Positions 1-6,012 of a DNA stretch of 7,915 bases are shown in pieces (position 1 is the stretch's first letter; each line of letters begins with the position of its first letter). The position numbers and the translations under genes were made by a program. The DNA comes from Akkermansiaceae bacterium (GTDB taxonomy: Bacteria; Verrucomicrobiota; Verrucomicrobiia; Verrucomicrobiales; Akkermansiaceae), in the NCBI GenBank assembly GCA_025457805.1, contig JALOTR010000185.1:1-7915 (forward strand), given 5' to 3'. The notes beneath the pieces were generated by a model. It searched no databases. It worked only from the letters and a program-made list of their open reading frames with translations, and was not told the DNA's origin.

Positions 1-210
1 TGCCACGGCGACCACTTCCAGACCCAACTCGTGACCGGGCGTGCGAGGATAGGCGAAAAAAGGAAATTTCCCGAGATAACAGGCAAGATCCGTCCCGCAA
101 ATACCCATGCGGTGGGTTCTTACCAGAGCTTCTCCGGGTCCGGGCGCTGCGGGCTCCGGGAGATCAACCAGATTGATCTCCTGGGGCGAGGTGAACTGGA
201 TGGCTTGCAT
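1..210 (-). CDS. Zinc-dependent alcohol dehydrogenase (MDR family), N-terminal part, cut by window edge
   Basis: Reading the minus strand from the ATG at 210 gives 70 residues with no stop before the edge. They match the start of the GroES-like domain of zinc-dependent medium-chain dehydrogenases. MGICGTD (35-41) carries Cys38, the expected first catalytic-zinc ligand, and PGHELGLEV (58-66) carries His60-Glu61. The FPFFAYPRTPGHE stretch resembles RspB/YjmD-like and sorbitol/threonine-type dehydrogenases, which oxidise a secondary alcohol of a sugar or sugar acid with NAD(P). The start lies 15 bp after the aldo/keto reductase stop, so co-transcription is likely. No Shine-Dalgarno sequence precedes it. 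The family is secure; the substrate cannot be read because the cofactor domain is missing. A role in the same sugar oxidation route as the reductase is inferred. Confidence 0.88.
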   Translation of the reverse strand, partial: MQAIQFTSPQEINLVDLPEPAAPGPGEALVRTHRMGICGTDLACYLGKFPFFAYPRTPGHELGLEVVAVA

Positions 211-225
211 GATAAAGAGATGCGT

Positions 226-1164
226 TCAGTTGTTTTCGGGAAGCCCTTCGACGTGGCCGATGTTTTTGACCGGAGCGAAAATTTCAATCACCTCCGCAAG
301 CAGGGCGCGGTCGATGGGCTGCTCAAGCCATTCCGCCCATTTGCGGATGTTGTTAGGATTGGCGGATCCAGCGACGGTGGTGGCGATGCCGGGGTGCTCG
401 CAGGCAAATTGTAGCGCGAGTTGTGCGATGTCCACGCCGCGGTCCGCACAATGTTTGGCAGCGGCGCGGGCGGCGGCTTTCACGTTCTCGGGTTCCTTGA
501 GCCACTCAGGCAGCTCGGCATTGGTCAACAAGCGTGCGGAGAACGGACCGGCACTCATGGCACCGATGCCCTTGGCTTCCAGGCGGGGCATGAGGTCCTC
601 TGCGAACGAGGTGTTTTGCAAGGTATAACGATTGTATGAAAGCACGCAGTCGATCTGATCCTCCACGTGATCCAGCACGGTGTGGAATGTCTTGAGCGGA
701 TAGCAGGAAAAACCGATAGCGCGCACCTTGCCTTGCTCCTTGAGCTTGAGGACGGCGGGTATGGTTTCCTCCCAGATTTGTGGGAGCGGAACGAACTCCA
801 CATCATGGAGCAACAACACATCAAGATAGTCCGTGCCCAGCCGGTGAAGTGAAACATGCACGGATTCATCCACCCGCTTGGCGGAGAAATCGAAGTGGGT
901 GCCTGAATAACGGCCCAGCTTGGTGCCTAACAGATAGGAGTCCCGCGGAATGCCCTTGAGTCCCATGCCCAGCATCACCTCCGACATTCCGCGACCGTAG
1001 AAGGGAGAGGTGTCGATGAAATTCATGCCCAGATCAATGGCCGTGCGCGTGGATGACATCGCCTCATCGAGAGTGATGGAACGGAACTCGGCACCCAGAG
1101 AGGAGGCACCGAAGGAGAGGATCGGAAGTTCGATCCCGGTTTTGCCTAGAGGTCTCGTTTTCAT
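226..1164 (-). CDS. Aldo/keto reductase, L-galactose/L-fucose dehydrogenase-like
   Basis: This 312-residue cytoplasmic TIM-barrel oxidoreductase has the complete aldo/keto reductase catalytic tetrad: Asp51 (NFIDTSPFYG), Tyr56, Lys82 (GTKLGRY) and His120 (LLLHDVEF). Several stretches recall plant L-galactose dehydrogenase: FGASSLG (18-24), DTSPFYG, SEVMLGMGLK (61-70), HDVEF, LSYNRY and the late PVKN. The length also fits that family (about 310-320). Known relatives oxidise C1 of L-galactose, L-fucose or D-arabinose to the lactone using NAD(P), so a catabolic direction is more likely than reduction. The gene lies 30 bp after the MBL gene and 15 bp before an alcohol dehydrogenase on the same strand, which suggests one operon for sugar oxidation. 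The ATG at 1164 starts the typical N-terminus (MKTRPLGKTG). No Shine-Dalgarno sequence is visible. Family is certain; the exact sugar is inferred. Confidence 0.93.
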   Translation of the reverse strand: MKTRPLGKTGIELPILSFGASSLGAEFRSITLDEAMSSTRTAIDLGMNFIDTSPFYGRGMSEVMLGMGLKGIPRDSYLLGTKLGRYSGTHFDFSAKRVDESVHVSLHRLGTDYLDVLLLHDVEFVPLPQIWEETIPAVLKLKEQGKVRAIGFSCYPLKTFHTVLDHVEDQIDCVLSYNRYTLQNTSFAEDLMPRLEAKGIGAMSAGPFSARLLTNAELPEWLKEPENVKAAARAAAKHCADRGVDIAQLALQFACEHPGIATTVAGSANPNNIRKWAEWLEQPIDRALLAEVIEIFAPVKNIGHVEGLPENN

Positions 1165-1194
1165 GAAGATGATCGGGAAACGGGCTGGAGATTG

Positions 1195-2448
1195 TCAGAT
1201 CACATGTTCGTCACCGGGCAAGGGCACGATGACTTCGGTATCGGGAAGACGCCGGTTGATTTCCGTGCGGAACCACTCGACCGCGCCGTCATCGCCGTGG
1301 ACGAGGAACACCTTCTTCGGACGCACTTTGACGATGTAATCTGCAATATCATCGCGGGTCGAGTGACCGCTGAAATCAAAGACGCGCATCTCGCAGTTGA
1401 GTTTCACGGTGGGTTGGCCGGGATCGAGCTCGATGTTGTCGCCCTTTTTTGCGAGGCGGATTTTCCCACCGGGAGTCTCGGGGTCGGCATAACCGACAAA
1501 AAACAATCCGTGTTTTTCGTTTTCGAGGATGCCCTGACGGGCGAAGATATTGGAAACGGTTTTCTCCGACATCATGCCGCTGGACAATGCATAGATGCAA
1601 CCGGCAGCAAAAGGAATGGGACCCTTGCGCTTCTTGTTGCCGCCTTCGATCTCCATGTCCTTGAGAAAACGGAAACCCGGAAGATGGCGGCGCGAGCTAT
1701 CACTGAAGCGGTCGTAGATATGTGTCATCTTCGTGCTCAGCCCACCGATGTAAACGGGAGTGTGCTTGGGAATGAGGCCTTCGGTTTTGAATCGATCGTT
1801 CCCGCGATCATAGCCGGGAGTGCGAGCCTGCTCGCCGCGGGTCGTTTCCACAATGAGTGCATCCACCGTTTCTTCAGGGAACAAGGCTCCCTTCTGCAAG
1901 GTGCTGTGTTCGAAGTTCACATCGCCGGTGTACATCACCCGCTTGCCTTCGGCATGGATGGTCACTCCCACGGAACCAAGGATATGTCCCGCATCATGGA
2001 AGGTGGCGCGCATGGTGCCTTGTTCGTCGAGATCGAAGGGACGTTCGATGGCACGCACTTCGAAGTTTTCCGTGATTTCATCCAGATCGCGGTGTTCGAA
2101 AAGCGGATACTCGGTGATGCCGTGTTCGAGGCGTTTGGCCTGCATGACGTTGACCGAGTTATGCAAAAGCGCGGATGAGAGTTCCGCCGTTTCGGGACTG
2201 AGGAAGACCTTGGCCTGGGGTTGGTCTTCGAGGAAAACCGGAAGTGTTCCGACGTGGTCGAGGTGGGAATGGGTGATGACGATGGAATCCACCGAACCCT
2301 CGCGCAGGAAATCAAAATGCGGCACGGCCTCGTATCCCTCGTGCTTGGGATGCATGCCGGCGTCAAGAACCACCCGGGCGGATGCGGTTTCGAGCAAATA
2401 GGAATTCGCACCGATTCCGGCGTGGCGACAGAGACTTTTAAAGATCAT
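1195..2448 (-). CDS. Metallo-beta-lactamase-fold protein with beta-CASP domain (RNase J/CPSF73-like exonuclease), apparently shortened
   Basis: This 417-residue MBL-fold hydrolase has the family motifs in order: HSHLDH (60-65), the GH of DAGHILGS (His155), TGD (Asp176), motif A Glu201 (VETTRGE), motif B His362 (DFSGHSTRDD) and motif C His384 (LVHGD). This set marks the beta-CASP nucleases, which bind two zinc ions and cut or trim RNA or DNA. SSGMMSEKT (289-297) and FFVGYADPETPGG (316-328) fit the YSH1/CPSF-like bacterial branch. Around residues 213-221 the sequence goes from PGYDRG almost directly to FKTEGLIP. Relatives I recall have about 35-40 residues there, including a GGSVLIPVFALGKTQE-like strand and helix. 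The frame is intact, so this is an in-frame loss, and activity may be changed. It is the first gene of a minus-strand run of three, with no Shine-Dalgarno sequence before the ATG. Family is secure; target is unknown. Confidence 0.9.
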   Translation of the reverse strand: MIFKSLCRHAGIGANSYLLETASARVVLDAGMHPKHEGYEAVPHFDFLREGSVDSIVITHSHLDHVGTLPVFLEDQPQAKVFLSPETAELSSALLHNSVNVMQAKRLEHGITEYPLFEHRDLDEITENFEVRAIERPFDLDEQGTMRATFHDAGHILGSVGVTIHAEGKRVMYTGDVNFEHSTLQKGALFPEETVDALIVETTRGEQARTPGYDRGNDRFKTEGLIPKHTPVYIGGLSTKMTHIYDRFSDSSRRHLPGFRFLKDMEIEGGNKKRKGPIPFAAGCIYALSSGMMSEKTVSNIFARQGILENEKHGLFFVGYADPETPGGKIRLAKKGDNIELDPGQPTVKLNCEMRVFDFSGHSTRDDIADYIVKVRPKKVFLVHGDDGAVEWFRTEINRRLPDTEVIVPLPGDEHVI

Positions 2449-2569
2449 GAGTGGTGATGGGCAGGCAGCGGGGCGAGATAATGCGTGGCTGCGGCCCTTG
2501 TGTCAACCCACCCGCTTGCAGAGCCTGGGCGAAGATTTCGAGGTCCTTCACGGATGGCTCACCCCGCAG

Positions 2570-2597
2570 TTGACCCCAATTCCGGGCCGGATAACCT
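2570..2597 (+). promoter_or_regulatory. Possible sigma-70-type promoter for the flavoprotein gene
   Basis: TTGACC (2570-2575, five of six to the -35 consensus) is followed after 16 bp by TAACCT (2592-2597, a weak -10). Transcription from it would begin about 10 bases before the ATG at 2614, giving an almost leaderless mRNA. That fits the absence of a Shine-Dalgarno sequence there. The -10 match is poor, so this is tentative. Confidence 0.22.
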
Positions 2598-2613
2598 CTG
2601 CACCACCTAACAG

Positions 2614-3813
2614 ATGACTCACACCTCATCCATTGCCGTCATTGGTGGCGGGCCTGCCGGGCTGCGGGCGGCAGAATGCGCCGCTGCTGCCGGGGCTGAG
2701 GTGATCGTTTTCGATGGAAAACCATCCGTGGGGCGGAAATTCCTCGTCGCCGGAAAAGGCGGCCTGAACCTCACTCACGGCGAAACTTTGGAGCGTTTTG
2801 CGGGTCGATACACCGGCCCGGACCAGCCGCCGGGGCTTTGGGCATCCCTGCTCGACGAATTCAGCCCGGCGGATTTGCGTGCTTGGGCGGCGGAGCTCGG
2901 TGTGGAGACTTTCCAGGCGAGCAGCGGGCGAGTTTATCCGAAAGCGCTCAAGGCAGCACCGCTCCTCCGGCGCTGGATTGCACGACTCAAGAGCCTTGGA
3001 GTGCGCTTCGAAATGAATCACCGCATGTGCGGCATCGAACCCGGCCGCCCTCATCGGATCGCATTTGAAAATGGCAACTTGGCCGAAGCCCAGGCCGTCA
3101 TCCTCGCGCTCGGCGGCGCCTCATGGCCGCAAACCGGTTCCGACGGCCAATGGACTGAATGGATGAAATTTCCCGCTATGCCGATTCATGCGCTCGTCGC
3201 TGCGAATTGTGGTTGGGAGCATGCGTGGCCGGAAGAAACCTTGTCCATTGCGGAGGGCAAGCCTTTGAAAAACATCAGCGCCAGCGCCGGTGAGATGCAC
3301 GCATACGGAGAACTGATGGTCACACGATACGGATTGGAAGGCGGAATCATCTATCAACTCGGAACCGCGCTCCGTTCAATGGATGCGCCTTCGATCGCGA
3401 TCGATTTCAAACCCACTTTCAGCCGCGAGCAATTGGTGGCGAAAATGGAATCCGTAAAACGCGGATTTCTCCAGGAAGCCGCACTGCGATGGAAGCTCAG
3501 CGATGCCGCGGTCGCCATCCTCGCGCGCAAGCCGTGGAATGATGTGGCATCTCTTGCGGAACAAGTGAAACATTGTGTGATCCCCCTTCGTGGCCCGCGG
3601 CCCATTGCCGAGGCCATCTCTTCGGCTGGCGGTGTGTGTTGGAAAGGCATGGACGAATCGCTGATGATCCGAAATTTTCCCGGCATCTTTGCAGCAGGCG
3701 AAATGATCGATTGGGAAGCCCCCACTGGAGGCTATCTCATGCAGGGATGTTTCGCGACGGGCACACGTGCTGGTCGCAATGCGGCAGCGTGGTTGGGAAC
3801 AACAAATTGTTAG
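2614..3813 (+). CDS. HI0933/BaiN-family FAD-dependent oxidoreductase (TIGR03862-like flavoprotein)
   Basis: The 399-residue protein begins with a Rossmann dinucleotide-binding motif (IAVIGGGPAGLRAAE, 7-21) and an acidic strand end (VIVFDGK), the usual FAD site. VGRKFLVAGKGGLNLTHG (39-56) is the hallmark of the HI0933/YhiN/BaiN family. SSGRVYPKALKAAPLLRRW (residues near 109-127) points to the branch called TIGR03862 (PP_4765-like). The C-terminal FAD segment reads GIFAAGEMIDWEAPTGGYLMQG (about 357-378). Length and motifs are complete, so it should be a soluble flavoenzyme. Members are mostly uncharacterised; some BaiN proteins have been linked to bile-acid reduction, which should not be assumed here. 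It is transcribed divergently from the MBL gene (165 bp gap) and convergently to the adaptor gene, so it looks monocistronic. The ATG at 2614 begins immediately before the Rossmann strand and lacks a Shine-Dalgarno sequence. Confidence 0.92.
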   Translation: MTHTSSIAVIGGGPAGLRAAECAAAAGAEVIVFDGKPSVGRKFLVAGKGGLNLTHGETLERFAGRYTGPDQPPGLWASLLDEFSPADLRAWAAELGVETFQASSGRVYPKALKAAPLLRRWIARLKSLGVRFEMNHRMCGIEPGRPHRIAFENGNLAEAQAVILALGGASWPQTGSDGQWTEWMKFPAMPIHALVAANCGWEHAWPEETLSIAEGKPLKNISASAGEMHAYGELMVTRYGLEGGIIYQLGTALRSMDAPSIAIDFKPTFSREQLVAKMESVKRGFLQEAALRWKLSDAAVAILARKPWNDVASLAEQVKHCVIPLRGPRPIAEAISSAGGVCWKGMDESLMIRNFPGIFAAGEMIDWEAPTGGYLMQGCFATGTRAGRNAAAWLGTTNC

Positions 3814-3834
3814 AGCAAACGCGCTGAAATAATC

Positions 3835-3887
3835 GGGCCGCCGTCGCTCCGAGCCGCGACATGGAAGACGCGGAGCGGTGGCCGCCC
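3835..3887. repeat. REP-like palindromic repeat, copy 1
   Basis: The left arm GGGCCGCCGTCGCTCCG (3835-3851) pairs with the right arm CGGAGCGGTGGCCGCCC (3871-3887) across a 19-base loop. The stem has 17 positions with one C/C mismatch and two G/T wobbles. The left arm is identical, base for base, to that of copy 2 at 4929. The element sits in the 143-bp gap between two convergent genes, so it may act as a two-way transcription barrier or mRNA 3' stabiliser. No T-run follows it directly, so it is not a classical intrinsic terminator. Confidence 0.85.
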
Positions 3888-3956
3888 AGAAATCAGCGAG
3901 CTGACATGATGATAACGCCGCAGCAGCGCCGGTTTTTTCACTAAATTTCCAACGAC

Positions 3957-4895
3957 TTATCTCGCATCCTCAAGCGCCACTTGGGGAAGCAACACATCGA
4001 ACTTCATGCCCATCAACTTGTTGCGTGTGACCAAAGGGAAATCCGCCGCCTTGATGAGGAGCCTGACAATTTTCGATCCTGTCGATTTCGGATCATCGGT
4101 GACGCTGTCCACCTTGGCCTCGCCCACCGATTTTCCATCGGATGTCCGCACTGGCAGAACCTTTTCGGAAACGGCCGCATCGGCGATCGCATCCGGCACG
4201 ATCAGCGGAAGCGAAAAAGCATTGTCATTGCTGATGGTGAAACCATGGCTGGCGATGCTCACGCGTTTGCCCACCTCCACGAGGACTTCCGTGACGATTC
4301 CATCGACAGGTGCACGGAAATGACGCTTTTCAAACTGATCCTCAGAGAATTCGAATTCCAGTTTCTGGGCCTTCTCGTCCTCCAGTTTCTGTTCGAAGTT
4401 CGCACGATACATCCGCTCCATGGCTGTGGCCCATTCGAGGCGGGACTGCTCCAGGCTGCGCTTGCGGACTTGAAGTTCGATTTCCTCGCGGGTCACCGTC
4501 CATGAATCTGCTTGGGCGAGCGCCGCATCCACGCTGGATCTGGACTCCACGGCGTGGCGGGCGAGGTTGAGTTTGTGCTTGGCGGCATCCAGTTCCAAAT
4601 GACCGAGCACCTGGCCCTTGACGACCGAATCGCCGGGTTTGACAAAAACGCGAACTACGGTGCCTTCCGATTCCGCCCTCACTTTTTCCACCACCCGGGA
4701 GGCTCCGGCGGATTCAAAAAGGAATTTCTCGCCGGCCTGGGACCGATAGGGAACCTGAGCGCCGGCCATGCCGCAGAATCCCAATCCAGCCACCGCGATG
4801 GCCATCAGGCGGCGGGTTGGCGGGAAGGATTCAACGGACGGGACTCGTGGCGTGTTTCCAATCATGTGCAACCTTACGGAGCTCTTAAGCTTCAT
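3957..4895 (-). CDS. Periplasmic adaptor (HlyD/RND membrane-fusion family) protein, no pump gene alongside
   Basis: The 312-residue protein has an N-terminal export signal: PTRR (26-29), a hydrophobic run MAIAVAGLGFCGMAGA (31-46), then AQ. The lack of a lipobox argues against a lipoprotein. A split lipoyl-like domain follows. Its first half is SEGTVVRVFVKPGDSVVKGQVL (76-97) and its second half is HFRAPVDGIVTEVLVEVGKRVSI (192-214), with a charged helical hairpin of about 90 residues between (104-190). This is the architecture of membrane-fusion adaptors that bridge an inner-membrane transporter and an outer-membrane channel. The remainder (about 220-305) would be a beta-barrel-like part. No transporter or TolC gene is adjacent, so the partner is unknown. 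The start is uncertain: the ATG at 4895 has no Shine-Dalgarno sequence, while one at 4865 follows TAAGG at good spacing and still leaves a signal peptide. REP-like copies flank both ends. Confidence 0.85.
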   Translation of the reverse strand: MKLKSSVRLHMIGNTPRVPSVESFPPTRRLMAIAVAGLGFCGMAGAQVPYRSQAGEKFLFESAGASRVVEKVRAESEGTVVRVFVKPGDSVVKGQVLGHLELDAAKHKLNLARHAVESRSSVDAALAQADSWTVTREEIELQVRKRSLEQSRLEWATAMERMYRANFEQKLEDEKAQKLEFEFSEDQFEKRHFRAPVDGIVTEVLVEVGKRVSIASHGFTISNDNAFSLPLIVPDAIADAAVSEKVLPVRTSDGKSVGEAKVDSVTDDPKSTGSKIVRLLIKAADFPLVTRNKLMGMKFDVLLPQVALEDAR

Positions 4896-4928
4896 TTTGC
4901 AGCTGTTAGACCGTCCCCCCGGCCGCGC

Positions 4929-4976
4929 GGGCCGCCGTCGCTCCGGGCCAGGCCAGACACGGAGCGGCGGCCGCCC
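4929..4976. repeat. REP-like palindromic repeat, copy 2
   Basis: The left arm GGGCCGCCGTCGCTCCG (4929-4945) pairs with CGGAGCGGCGGCCGCCC (4960-4976) across a 14-base loop. The left arm is identical to that of copy 1. The right arm differs by one base, and that change (C here, T in copy 1) keeps the pair opposite it, G-C versus G-T. The loops differ in length and sequence, as expected when the stem is what is conserved. This copy lies between two divergent genes, 33 bp upstream of the adaptor's longest start, so a terminator role alone does not explain it. A second GC-rich palindrome just before it (CCCGGCCGCGCGGG, 4917-4930) could compete for pairing. Confidence 0.87.
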
Positions 4977-5031
4977 TTGAAAGCGAACTCACCGCGACCT
5001 TGCCCGCCCGGTGGCAGCCCGCGAAGCCATT

Positions 5032-5054
5032 CCGGGTGACGGAATTTTCACCGG
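5032..5054 (+). promoter_or_regulatory. Small hairpin in the leader region before the rhomboid gene
   Basis: CCGGGTGA (5032-5039) can pair with TCACCGG (5048-5054), with one bulged G and a short A/T-rich loop. It lies about 40 bp upstream of the ATG at 5094. It could be an operator or a leader hairpin, but a single short stem in GC-rich DNA is weak evidence. Confidence 0.2.
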
Positions 5055-5093
5055 CCTTGCAGGTCCCCATTTGCCGTGCTACCCACAGCGCGG

Positions 5094-5990
5094 ATGGGAC
5101 TTGCCGATCGCGACTATCAACGGGATTCGCCAACAGGCGGCGGCAGCTTTTTGCCCGGAATCACCCCTGTGGTGAAATGGCTGCTGATCCTCAACATTGG
5201 GATTTTTCTCCTGGATTACATCCTTCTGCCCCTCGTGATGGGAATCAAGATCGATGATTTCCGCCCCCCACCTTTGATTCGTTGGGGCGCATTCTGCATC
5301 CAGACGTCGATCCTCGAGCTGCGGATCTGGGAGTTCATTTCCTTCCAATTCCTCCACGGCAACCTTCTTCACATCCTCTTCAACTCCCTCGGTATTTATT
5401 TCTTCGGACCATGGATGGAGCGTTGGTGGGGTTCGAAGAAATTCCTCATCTTCTATCTTCTTTGCGGCATCGGAGGAGCGGCTTTCTTTTCCATCCTCTC
5501 CCTGTTGAATCTCATCCCCGGCGGATACGAATCCTATCTCGTGGGCGCATCCGCAGGCATCTATGGAATCCTCGTGGGCGTGGCCTTCATCGCTCCGGAC
5601 CTGCGGGCAAGATTGTTTTTTCCTCCGATCGAGTTGTCGATGCGGCAACTGGCGATCGGCTTGATCGGCATTTCCGCCATCATGGTTTTGTTGAGCCTTG
5701 GAAGCAATGCCGGTGGCGAGGCAGGCCATCTGGGAGGGGCCATTGTTGGTTTCCTGCTCATGAAGTATCCACAGCTCCTTCGCGGCGGTGGGGATGAGGT
5801 CAACATCATCCGGCCCCGTGCCTTCCGCCGCCGCTCCCAGGCCAAACTCCGGCCACGCACGGATGCCCACATTGATGAGGCGAATGAAGTGGATCGCATC
5901 CTGGAGAAAATCTCCCGTGATGGCACGCAGAGCCTCACTCAAGCCGAGCGCGACCTCCTGATGAAGGCATCGGAGCGACACAGGAAATGA
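5094..5990 (+). CDS. Rhomboid-family intramembrane serine protease
   Basis: The 298-residue polytopic membrane protein has a complete rhomboid active site. The nucleophile is Ser153 in GASAG (151-155), and the partner is His212 in EAGHLGG. The oxyanion-region motif HGNLLHILFN (89-98) and the loop motif GPWMERWWG (105-113, W/R pattern) also fit. About six hydrophobic segments can be seen, the first at 26-49. Such proteases cleave membrane-spanning substrates within the bilayer. A cytosolic tail follows the last helix: a basic stretch (PRAFRRRSQAKLRPR, 241-255), then DRILEKISRDGTQSLTQAERDLL (267-289). This tail resembles the small C-terminal motif (DUF6576-like) seen on many rhomboids from this part of the tree. 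The ATG at 5094 is preferred to an in-frame GTG at 5076; neither has a Shine-Dalgarno sequence. mazG follows 22 bp later, so co-transcription is likely. Substrate unknown. Confidence 0.92.
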   Translation: MGLADRDYQRDSPTGGGSFLPGITPVVKWLLILNIGIFLLDYILLPLVMGIKIDDFRPPPLIRWGAFCIQTSILELRIWEFISFQFLHGNLLHILFNSLGIYFFGPWMERWWGSKKFLIFYLLCGIGGAAFFSILSLLNLIPGGYESYLVGASAGIYGILVGVAFIAPDLRARLFFPPIELSMRQLAIGLIGISAIMVLLSLGSNAGGEAGHLGGAIVGFLLMKYPQLLRGGGDEVNIIRPRAFRRRSQAKLRPRTDAHIDEANEVDRILEKISRDGTQSLTQAERDLLMKASERHRK

Positions 5991-6012
5991 TAATGATAAC
6001 TTTACCACTCCC

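Noticed and set aside
31..639. Overlapping plus-strand open frames at the left edge
   Set aside because: They are antisense to the alcohol dehydrogenase and aldo/keto reductase genes and carry no motifs.
1192..2178. Long open frame of 328 codons on the plus strand
   Set aside because: It is antisense to the MBL gene, whose motifs are unmistakable; its own translation shows no domain and its openness follows from GC-rich codon use.
2438..2629. Small minus-strand open frame (63 codons) in the divergent gap
   Set aside because: It overlaps the starts of both flanking genes and has no recognisable features or ribosome binding site.
3916..3940. GC-rich stretch followed by TTTTTT in the flavoprotein/adaptor gap, considered as an intrinsic terminator
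   Set aside because: Only about three base pairs can form next to the T-run; the REP-like hairpin upstream is the stronger structure.
3981..5039. Plus-strand open frames opposite the adaptor gene and across REP copy 2
   Set aside because: The adaptor reading has a signal peptide and a split lipoyl domain; the opposite frames are shadows and one runs through a palindromic repeat.
5076..5093. GTG start for the rhomboid six codons upstream
   Set aside because: The ATG at 5094 is a better start codon and the extra residues (MLPTAR) add nothing recognisable; it cannot be fully excluded.
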